A DNA stretch of 64,000 bases from Chromobotia macracanthus (lineage: Eukaryota; Chordata; Actinopteri; Cypriniformes; Botiidae): NCBI GenBank assembly GCA_036877525.1, contig JAZGTH010000137.1:385001-449000 (forward strand). The letters run 5' to 3'. This document shows, in pieces, positions 26,901-38,900 of this stretch; position 1 is the stretch's first letter, and each line of letters begins with the position of its first letter. The translations under genes and the position numbers were made by a program. The notes beneath the pieces were generated by a model. That model was not told the origin of the DNA and searched no databases. It was given only the letters and a program-made list of their open reading frames with translations.

Positions 26901-29900
26901 ATTGTTGTTTTGTCTCTGTCTCGAGTTTATAGTATAACTTTAAATGAATAATGTCGGTAATTGCTTATGGTAATGATACCATCAAAGACAACATGTTGAT
27001 CAAGGGTCTCCTATTTACGAGCCTTAATATCCCATCCAATCCCAAAAGAGATTTCAAAGTAAATTCAAACATGCTGGTGTATCCCACAGGAGATTTAAAT
27101 TAAATTTCTTAATGACTGATGTCCATTCCATACTCACGTTGATGGAATAGTGGATTACATTTCTGATGATGATCGATTATATTATAGTATTAGGCATGGA
27201 GTTTTGTGTGCATATATCCAGTCTCATTTCCAGTACAGCTCATATACACTGTAAAGTTTGATAACAGTCAGCTAATGTAATCCTCTAATCAGAAAACTGG
27301 ATGCTAATAATAAAGTTAGAAAAGTCCTGTAATTATAGGGCACAGTTACAAGTTTCATCATCATCATTCATTCTGAAAACAAGCTAAAGAGTTCCCACAA
27401 GTTCTAGGATTAAGTAATATTTGGGAAATATGCACTTTGGATGCAATGGTTAATTGTATGCTGTTTTCTGATTCTATTATGCAAATCTGCTATAATATTT
27501 GGTGCTGATTCTATAACCTTATCTGAAACCTTCTCAATGTTGAAGGCTATGTGATATGAGGAAAGAGACCCATGCACACCATGCACATGCACATACACAT
27601 CACGAACTGAGTGACGGAAGTTTAACCATAATAATCAATAATAATAGTCCTGGATTGAATTATAGCATAATTGACCTTTTAGTTAATTAAATCGTTGTGA
27701 TCGGAGTAATGATTGTCATTGCTATAATATAGCGATGGAGTCTTTATCATTTTGCTTTGTAATTAAGTATGTTTAGTTTGATTAGTTCTCTTACGATGCA
27801 TCCGTAGTGTCTCCTGTGTCTGGATCTTAATTTTTTCATCGACACAATTCTCATTCATTGTTTCCAGCACGTCTTGAATACATAAATGTAAACAGCTGCT
27901 ACATTAAACTTCCTGCATGTTTTTCTGTTCAGCTTCTGAGAATCTGGTGGCATCGTTAACTTATGCACTTGCTTACAGTGATTGGCTGAATTTAGATTGG
28001 CTGTTGATTAATAAGGCCATTGATTGGCCTGCTACTTCGTGATTTGGTCATCATTGAGACAAATGCTCTGCACATTGACCTTGGCTGAGAGGGCAGGGGC
28101 CAAGTTTTCTCTGACATCAGCATGTGTCCCAGAATGATCCAAACAACGACAGAGCCATAAATACACAGAGATTGTCAAGTTTTCTCTGACATCAGCCTGG
28201 ACATTATAATGATTACACTTAAAATATGCTGATATACAGATGATTTAGCTGCAGGTCTACAGCTGCAGAATGGTTGGGAATTGCACATCCCTGTGTTTAC
28301 GTGCAGCATGTCATGAATAGGACCCTTTGAGCAGTAAGTGGATTATGAAAGGGGATTGCTCTGCTAGCTTGTTTCCGCCTTGTGCTGAGTTCAAGGGAAT
28401 GGCGAGAAAGACCTAGGCTCTCTCATGGCTTCCATGATCTCATAGCTGGTACATTTCTGTGGCAGTGTGCATGTTGAGCTAATTGAGTTCATGTTGTTGC
28501 GCAGTCCGTTCCAGAGGTCACCCCCCCATTAACCTATTAATTTGCTAAAAGTTCTTGCTACAAAACATGCAAACCTCATTGCTATGCTGATTTACATTAA
28601 CTCCAGACACCATTTATATCCCTTAGGTCTTTTTAGGTGCCTTATAATTACACTCTTAACAAAAAGGTGCTCCATGATGGCATAAAAGAACTAATTTTGG
28701 CTGTATGGTTCCAGAAAGACCTTAGACCTTTTACACTCATAAAACCTTTCTGTTTCACAAATGGTTCTCTGTAGTGGAAAAAGGTTCTTTAGACCTTTCT
28801 TTCTTTATAAAAAGGGGAAAACAGAAATGGTTTATTTAATGAATATCCTTTGACTGAATGGTTCTTTGGGGAACCAAAATGGTTTTGCTATGGCATCACT
28901 GTGAAGAACCTTTAAAGAACCTTTATTTTCAAGAGTGTATGAAGGATTTATTTACTGTACATTCAGATCTGATTGGAATTTCATTCTATCGCCTTATGGC
29001 ATAATCATTAGAACCGTTTAAATGTAGCAGGGTTTAAGAGTCAAAAGAGCTGAAGAGTTGGCACACCTTCTTATGACCCATAATAAGAATGAACAAAGAG
29101 ATTACTCATGATTTTAATTGTTAAGGCTTTTTTGTCCTGTGCGTGTGTTAGGTTCAAAGTCAATTCGCCTGTGATCTGAAATCAATATGTCAGATTGCAT
29201 CATAGTGTTTACAGTCATGATCCATGATGCGGCTGTGAGAGGTCAGAGCAGTGAGCCCAGTCTGATCAAGTGATCACCCATAACTCCAAACACCCTCCCC
29301 TGCTCTTACAACCACCATCACCTGCATTTAACAGACAGAACTCCCTGAATGCCTTGTGTCAAACTTGATTTTTGCTGTCACAAACCATTTCGCTGCGTGC
29401 CTGTATGCTGCTTTTGATTCTCTGAGTTAATTAGCTTGATATAAACTGCTTTCTGTTGGCTTCCGGCCTGGAAATAAATTGAATTTGGAAAGATTCAAAT
29501 CAGTTGGATAGGTTGTAGTTTGCAGCTGCCATCCGCAAAATCTCGGAACTCAAATTACTTTACATTCACTAAAAATATTTTTTTATCTCGGCCAGGTCCC
29601 CTAATACACTGATTAAAGGTAAACTGTATCACCAGCACCACCAAACAGAATTGCAAAAATAATGACAGATTTTTTTTAACTATTCGCCCATTTTTAATTG
29701 GTCGGCTGAAGAGATAGTCCAGCTCCACACTCATCCTCCACCATTGGTTGAGCCAATGTTGCTGTGTCAGGCTGGTCATGATGCTTAAAGAAACAAAGAC
29801 ATGTATTACTAGCAGAACAGAGTCTTTACACATTTTATTGAAATTAAATTAATTTCAATTTAATTAAATTAAATTATAATTGGCTTACCTATAGTTACTA

Positions 29901-32900
29901 CATAATGCTGGGTAAATGTATTTAGGTTTAAAACAATCATAATGTTTACTGTTTTAAAATGCTAAAAATGATAACAAAAGAAACATACACTCTAAACACA
30001 GACAGAGATATACTGTATGTATTTAAACTCCTCCTGACAGATAACTTCAGTGCTTCTTCTTCATTAAGTTTAATTACACAACATTTATGTGAATAATTAA
30101 GGAGACAGACTGATCAATACTTTGAAATTACTGTGTGTTGTTAGTGCTGCTTTTTGGATCCTTGTATACATTCGATCACTAATCATTTAAATCACTTTTT
30201 TTGCAACACTTCTCCAAAGAACAAACTCTTAGCCTATTTAGAATACAATTCTAGCTTACTGCTCACTGAATACTACACACTACAATCCTCTACAAAAGAC
30301 TTTTACATTGTAGTCATGTGACCACATTAGCAAGTGACATCCAGTTATCATCTTGAAAATAAAAGTGGTTTAATGGCATTCCTAATCCATTTGTGTGTGT
30401 AAAAATTTCTTAACGCTTGGCAGTCTGCTTAAATAAAAGATTAAAATTGTAGCCAAAATTACTTTGAGATCATTTATCACACTATAATGGAAGATCAATT
30501 TGATTTTATTGCATTGTGGGTATACAGTATTCCTTGTGGTATCCTCTTTACCCACTGCATATTTTGGCAAATATTGTAGGTCATCCGGGTGTCCTGTGCA
30601 TACAGAAAACGTATATTATGCGCACTGTATATGTAATATTGCCATACTGTATATACTGCAGAAATCTGATTCTTAATGTGCAAGGTAGATTAACTAATTC
30701 CAAAATTTCTAAGTAAGAAGCATGCTTATTTTATGCCTAAATATATTTTATCAGAAATCCCAGAGGAGTGACAATGCAAAATGGTGTTTCTTACGTTGCC
30801 ATGTTTTTACTTTGGGAATCCTTGTCCGAGAGAGATCCACAAAGCTACTTCGATTTCATAGGTTTAAGTCCAAATGGAAGTAAATGTCTCTCTCACTTGT
30901 CCTGAATCTCAGAGCAGCAGAGCACTGATAAGCACTCCACTGATACACTGACACACAATGATGAATGAATGTCACACCAAATCCAGTGCCTTGTTCAACA
31001 CAGTGTCTGCATCAGCTAAAGATTAATGCTGTCTTCCCTTCATTCTCCTGTGGCTTTGGTTTATAAACCTGGCTCACAAACCCTTACACTATTGACTTGT
31101 GGTGGTGAAAAATACCTGAAATACGACATGGATCTTACCTACTGCTGCTCAAATACAGTATCTTCTTTAAGCCATGAATTTTTCAGAAAGTAACAATAGC
31201 TTTTAGTTTACGTCACAGTGAACCATGATTTGCTACTATTTCCATTCATTAGTGTCATTGACAGGTGGTTTTGGGGGAGGGACTTTCTCATTTAAGAGAG
31301 CATATTAATGGACAAAACTTTGGATACGCCCAAAAGTGCAAAAAGGGGCATCTATATTTTTGTTTTTGTTTAGCCATGGACTAAAAGGTGCAGACATTTT
31401 TTTTGGTCTTTTACCAGTTCTCAGAGTTTTTAGTTTTGTTTCTTATGTTTTATACTCCTTGAAAACCCTCAGCAAATGTGACCAGCAATCCTTCAAATGA
31501 ACACAAATCAGTTCTGTGTTTTCTTTGCGTCTTGACAAGGCTTTTAATAAAAAGGGCTGTAGTGTTACTGAGTGTATCTCCATCCTTCAGGAAGGTTGGC
31601 CACATTGTATCCATCAATCTGGCCTCCTGTCATCCCAGCACAGCTAAATTAAATCAATGCCTGAAACCAGAGACAACGCTTCAACTGCAGCAACAGAAAT
31701 AGAAAATCTAGTTTTGCTGTCTGCTAATGACATTAGTACGTTCCTAAGTGGCCGCCCACCGTTGTTGGACAGGAACACAAGAGAGATATAATTACAGCCT
31801 GAGCGCTTGCATCTCCATTTACTGGTAAAACTCATGGGGATTTTATAGTGTTTTATAGATTACCCTTCCCCCATCTCCATCCACACTCATCCTGCAGGTA
31901 ATGATTCATTTCTAGGCAGTATTATGTTATCCTCTGTAATTAAACTTTTCAAGGTGAACCCAAGGAGAAACGGAGACCGCATCATATTGACCATGTGAGA
32001 AATTCATTAAAAGTCCAGTGTCAGTGTCATATGAGATGCTGTTTCATTTTTTAGATGACAGAGGAGCGAGGGCTATGCAATAAAGCAACAGATGTGTTTA
32101 ATGAATTCACCACTTGTGTGGAAGTTCCTCTTGTACTGTTTTGAGATAAGAGGCAGATCAACAAGGGAAAGTAAGGGAAATTTTGATGGAGTTAATTACA
32201 GACTGTTAAATGTAACCTGGGAGCCAGAGGGTAAACTTTACTTTAACTGAATTAGTGTTTATTGGTGCAAAAAACGTTAGTTATAGTTTTCTATACATTT
32301 CTATACATTTTTTACCAATGTAGAAGGTAAGAATATTTGGCAGTGATGTAATATTATACATGTTGATAAAGCTAATGCTATATCATCATGGGATTTTATT
32401 AAATTGTTCTCATGTCTTAGGTAGTGACACTGGTGTTAAAGAGGACAAAAAAGTGTTTAAAAGCAGCCAAAAATTTAGCAATGGCTGGAATCAAACTCTG
32501 ATGACTAAACACCACAATGCTCACAGTGTGTGACTCTTTATGCGTATGTTGGACAGGTTCACTTGGACTTTATTTCCCTCAAAGTGAGTACTCAGACAGC
32601 ATCTATGTGGGGCAGCCACAGGGATCACCGGTTCTGCAGGTCCATTCCATGCTGGAGACTGCCACAGAGAAGCCCTTTTTCTCACTGTGCTGGAGAAATC
32701 CTCAGAGACCCCCTCCTTACGCGTCATGGTTTCACATGGATGAGACTTCTGGAGTCCTTTCAATGAACAAAACTCTGGACTGGAGTGACTTCAGTAGCAT
32801 ATGTGAGTCTGACACTATGTGTTGCAATTCTTAACTATAAATAATAAATGCTGAAGTGTTGTTCATTGTTAGTTCATATTAACTATTCATATTAAACTTT

Positions 32901-35900
32901 TATTAAACAAAATGAAAAATGAATAAGTCAATATTATAGAATTCAATTTTTATACTCATTATTTATTTTATTTTAAGAAACCTACATTACTATTACAATG
33001 TTCTAGTGACACAGCAAAAGACTGTTATAAAGTACAGCCTTGTTAAAGGATGCATTACAGAAACATGTCTAATTGTCCTCCAGACACAACCTCAGCCGGG
33101 TCCTTGAAGAAGCTCACTCTGAAGGTGACAGCCTCTTCAATGCCCATGAAGAGAACGATGTGTAATCTCCTACCCAAAGTAGAGGTCGGCCTGACGTTCA
33201 TCAATAGCACAGCGCCCTCATGTGATCGTGTGAGGCTGGATAGTTTGTGCTTCCCTGACCGGGATGCAAACCCCCACATCAGAGAGAACCGGATGCCGGG
33301 AGCACTGCGGCAACTTCGACGCTTCACACGCATGAATGTTTGTCCCAACTACACCATCAGTTATGCAGTAGAAGCGGGTATAAACACATTTCCCATTTCA
33401 TAAGTCTCAATATCAAACGCAGCTTTGCTTATAATGTCAATTTATTGTATTGTAAAGATGTTTTTTGTAAGATATTTTATATTGGACAATAATTTTTTTT
33501 ACAGTGTTTACATACTGGTAAATATGCTTACATTAGCATTATATTTCTGTTGATATTACAGCTGGCTAGTATAGGCATTACAACTTTTGTTTACAGAATG
33601 CAACTATTTGTTTTTTCCACATGATGCCATTGTAAATATTTTCTTTTATTGTTTAACGCAGACTCACCAGTTCCGTTTGCAGTCGACGGTTCTACTTCAG
33701 AGCTGGTGGTCACGGCACCTGTGGACCGAGAGGAGAAGGAAGTGTACCGTCTTCTTATAGTGTGTACAGTACGAACAGAAAAGATGGTGCATACTCTGGA
33801 CATTCCTCTTCACATCAACATCTACGATGAGGACGATAATCCTCCGTACATGAACGGAACAGACACAGAGGAAGTCGTAATAGAATTCAACCGCAGCGAG
33901 GTGTGTGCCAGACATCCTTTTGAGTTATATGCATGCATGTCCATTGTAGACTTTGAAATTAAGTAACACAATTTCTTTTAATAGGGAGCTATCTGTGGAA
34001 GTCTGTCCGTTTACGACAGAGACACAACACCTGTTTATCCCAGTGACCAAAGTCAAAACAAATTTGTTGGTACCCTACTTACGAACGACTCGTGGATCAA
34101 TAAAACGTTTACTATAGAACCCAAATTCAGGGAAGAGAAGGCCGTCTTTAGCAATGTGCGGGGGACGGTGCATGAATACAGTGAGTACCACAAACGAAAG
34201 AATAAATGCTACTTGCCTTAAAGGTAGGGTAGGCAATTTCGAAGAGGCTAGCAATAACAATCATAAATGTATAAGATCCCACCCTCCGTTCAGAGCGATC
34301 TTCAATGCCACACCTCCTCCAATACAGAATAAAGGGACTTTGAGGAGGGTATGCAAATACATGGCTTGACAGGCAAGAAGGACATCCTATCATTGCATTC
34401 AGACCGAATACTTTGATTGGATGAACATTTTATAGTCCTGCACCTTCCACAGAAGATGTATATAAATATGTAAATGAATTTATACCACTTTACTTAGTGA
34501 TTGTTATCAGGACCTGAAGAGACTTTCAACCAGCATAATAAAAAAATGTTCCTGGAAAAGACTGCCTACCCTGCCTTTAAGAACTGGATGTTTTTGTAGG
34601 ATGTTTTACGTGATGTTCTGAATTCATTGTGTTCTCTGCCCTCAGAGCTGAAGCTCAGTCAGAATGTGTCTGTCACAGAGGCTCGCTCATTTCAGTTGGA
34701 CTATCTGGTCAATGACACCACTTTCCCAGGCCCAGAGGGGACAGTTCTGTTACATTTCAATGTTACTATTCTGCCAGTACCTATTCACTTTAACAATATC
34801 ACCTACATCTACAGTTTGTCACGGAAATCAACAACATACTCCCAGGTGATTCAGTGATGTTTTTAGTCATCGTTGTTTACATTTTGTTTAACTGTATAAG
34901 TAGAGGTATAGGCATTTACAACAAACAATAAAAAATATACATACAGGTCATGCTGAAATAATTGTAATTTATTGTAAAAATAAATAATTGTAAAAAAAGT
35001 AATTTAGTCTTAGGAGTACTTAAATATATATAAATACAATATAAATGAATATAAATATATTCAAACAATATAAATCTCGCAAAACAATCTCGCAGATGCA
35101 ACCTAATCGAAGGCTTAACTTCTCTCTGTTGTTTGTTTATGTATTAGATTGGAAAGGTCTGTGTGGACAACTGTCTGATGTTTAAGGGCATTGATGTGGA
35201 ATATCAGTTGGAGATCACAGATAAGAACATCTCTGCTGATGCTCAGTCATGCTACACGGCGGTTAGCATTACGCAGAGCCAGAGTGAGATGTCTGGTGTT
35301 CTCTATGTGAATGACACTGAGGCATTACATAGAGCTGAGTGCCAGGAGCTACATTACGTGGTTACAGCCCAGGAGCAGCAGAACCAGCTGCAGGCCAGGA
35401 CTCGGCTTCTCATCGTGTTTGAGGGTGAAGGTCAGCAAGCCCAGCAATATCTCCAGTTTACCTAAAAGCAGTCTGTTTGAGTCACAGGATGTGTCATTTA
35501 CTTCATACACAACAATTATTTTTGGAAAAAGATTTTAGCTAATTGAACTAAGAAATTAGTTCAATTTATTTTCTTATCCATCTCCCTAAAGTAAATACAG
35601 ATGCTGTGTTGATTCAGTAATAGATTTGTTGTTTGCTTGATAATACAGGGGTTGTTTGTTCGTCCTTTACGTTGATTTTTCTTATCTGTGCCATGCAGTA
35701 GATCTTATGAGGGTAGATGAGCAGCGGCTTTTGGCTTGTGCAGAGAGGAGACAGCGAGGGGATTGTGAGGCGTCTCGGGGTCTGGGAGCCCCCACAGGCA
35801 GATGCCAGTGGAGACAAGGCACTGATAAAGGTTACCCACAATTCTCTTCTCATTACTCTAATGTTCTGTTTTATTTGATGAAATCTAAAAGGACATGGAA

Positions 35901-38900
35901 TCAAAAACCAGGCACTTACCAAACTACTTTAGAACTGTTTCCACACTTTTGCCTGTTTATTGGTAATGTCATTATAAATCTTTCTGTTTCATTGTTACCT
36001 TTGCAGGAATATCTAAAAAGTATTCCACATGTTCCCCTGACCTGCGCACGTGTCCTGATGGTTACTGTGATGCCATTGAAAGCAAAGATATATCCATATG
36101 TCCTCAGGATTGCACCAGTAAGAGAATGTTTGCTTTTGTTGTGTTGTGTTTTATTGGTTTAATAAATATTAAAATGCATTAAATATTAAAACATATGTTT
36201 TTCTAGTCATTCTTAACTCTGTAGTTGTGTTTTCAGGAAGTGTATGAGATATTTTAACAATGTGCTTTTGTCAGGTCAGCCCATAATCGGGGGTCATGAG
36301 AGAGGTCTGTATGGAATTAAAGCGGGGTATGGGACCTGCTACTGTTTCGCAGAAAAGTGCTTCTGTGAAAAAGATGAAATGGAGGGTAAGCTTTTTTTTA
36401 CATTTAGGAAGTACCCAGCTAACAATTTTTGGTTGTAAGATAATTTCTCTAACAATTCTAATAAGTATTTAAATGTTCTAGAAATGTTCAAAATATTTAT
36501 TTTTTTAGATGTTGTATTAATGTTATTGCATGATTAAAAGAATGTTATTCAAACATTTTCTTAATTCTGTAACGTTTTTAAAATGGTCTACTAACAATTT
36601 ATTAATATTGTTTTTAATATAAATGATATATAATGCTAAAAGAAGTTCTACTAACATTACTGCAGGAATGTTTTTTGATAACTCTGAGAGAACTTTTTAG
36701 TCCTAAAGTATTGTACTTTGTCCTATCATATCAGCTAAATGTGGCTCTGTATCTGTTTTTCAGAGGCTATCTGTGATGATATGTGCAAGACTGTCATTGC
36801 AACCGGAGTTCTTCTCTCCTTTATTGTCTCCATACTTCTGTCCTCATACTTCATCCACCGTTATCACAAGAGCACACAGAAGCCACCCATCGCCTCAGCT
36901 GAAATGACCTTCCGGCGGCCAGCCCAATCCTACCCGATCAGTTACTCAGCCAACAATGTTCGGCGAGCTTCTCTAGATTCCATGGAGAACCAAGTAGCCA
37001 TTGACACCTTCAAAATACCCGTAAGTTTGTTTGCTTGATTTTTCTCCATTTGAACATAAATCCATTAACATTAGTTTATGCATTAGGGATCATAAAAAAC
37101 AATAAAATGTGTGTTACCAAATATTGCACTTCAGAGATTTTTTTCCCTAATTTCTGTTAACAGGAAGATCCAAAGTGGGAGTTCCCACGAAAGAACCTAG
37201 TGCTGGGAAAAACTCTGGGAGAAGGAGAGTTTGGGAAGGTTGTGAAGGCCACAGCATTCCGTCTTAAAGGAAAAGCTGGATATACTACAGTTGCTGTAAA
37301 AATGTTAAAAGGTAACTCATACAACCTAATATCCATGGATAAGTGAACATCCAATGCAATGTTTTTCCAAAGAAATAGATTTTTAATTCATTTAAAAGCT
37401 GGATCTGCTTCAAAAATGTTTTTTGTAATGATTTACCAAGCATTTCATATTTTCTCTTTCCACAGAAAATGCCTCTCACAGTGAACTCAGAGATCTGCTG
37501 TCAGAGTTCACACTGCTCAAGCAGGTTAACCACCCTCATGTCATAAAAATGTATGGAGCTTGCAGCCAGGATGGTAAGACATTACATTATATAAAAATCA
37601 GTATATTAGGTTGTGCATGCAGTGAGTTTTTCTTTGTTCTATTTGCCCTGTATTCTCACAAAAATTGGTTTGTTTAGGTCCATTATACTTAATTGTTGAA
37701 TATGCCAAGTACGGCTCACTGCGCAATTTCCTGAGAGAGAGTCGGAAAGTTGGCCCCAGCTATATGGGCAATGATGCCAACCGTAACTCCAGCTACTTGG
37801 AAAACCCAGATGAGAGAGCTCTGACCATGGGTGACCTCATCTCCTTTGCATGGCAGATCTCCAGAGGAATGCAGTACCTGGCTGAAATGAAGGTATATCA
37901 GCAGTATAGGAATATCTACCCCAATGTTTTTTAAGATAAGATGAGAAATTAGATAAAAAATTAAAGCTGAGATTAGAAACTTAAATCTTAAGTTAAATTA
38001 AAGCTGCAATTTGTAACTTTTGCCTCTCTACCACCATCTCTGTTTGAAACATAAAATTGCAGGTTACTGTACATACTTTCCATTACCAATGTTGAAGTCA
38101 AATGAAGGCAAACTGACATGAAGGCAATGAAGGCAAACTGAACCAATAACTCAACCAATTGCTCAATAACTCATTTGTTGTTCATGTTTAACCCAAAAAA
38201 GTTACAGATTGCAGCTGCTTTAAATGCTAAAGTCTAATTTCTTTTTAAAATGTTGCATGCTATTAAAATGGCGTGTACTTATTGGTTTATTTGTGTGTTT
38301 TTAGCTTGTACACAGAGACCTTGCCGCCAGGAATGTGCTGGTGGCAGAAGGCAGGAAAATGAAAATATCAGACTTTGGTTTGTCCCGAGACGTCTATGAG
38401 GAAGATTCATATGTGAAGAGGAGCAAGGTAAATATTTTTTTGCTTTCTAGATACTGAACATTTTCTTTGTTAAAACTCCCAAGTTTAATCAACTTGACTT
38501 TACATGTCATTTCAACTTAATAGTTTAAATCCTGAATGGTGTAACTTATAAAAATAAGTAAGCACATTTTCAACTATTTTTAATAAGTTACAGCAACTCA
38601 AGACCAGTCAGGATTACAAAGAGTAAGTTGTGACTTGTGCAGCCACATTGATTAAACTTAAAATTTTAAGGCAGTTTTTTACAGTGTACATGTGGTTTAA
38701 TGTAATGTGCAATTTTACAGTTGTTTGGCATGTTATTTGTGTGCTTTCAAATTACAGGGTCGAATTCCTGTTAAATGGATGGCTATAGAGTCTTTGTTCG
38801 ACCACATTTACACAACACAAAGTGACGTGTAAGTCCTAGAATTGTTGTATGTGAAACATACAAGCTGCAATTCACATTTAACATTGAAGAATTAGGGATT

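Larger units (their letters stand above)
22220..32556 (+). other. ret: ret intron 1 (10.3 kb)
   Basis: Donor GGTAAGG follows the signal-peptide exon; the acceptor is TTGGACAG. It contains an AT dinucleotide tract near 23887, a MITE at 28650-28938, a SINE remnant at about 26711 and a 21-bp direct repeat (28101 and 28176). In mammals this intron carries enhancers active in enteric neural crest. No specific element can be shown here by eye. No other gene is seen in it. Confidence 0.9.

Noticed and set aside
34154..34369. Open frame overlapping the end of ret exon 5
   Set aside because: The frame runs into a short inverted-repeat element; the part with homology is explained by ret in another frame.
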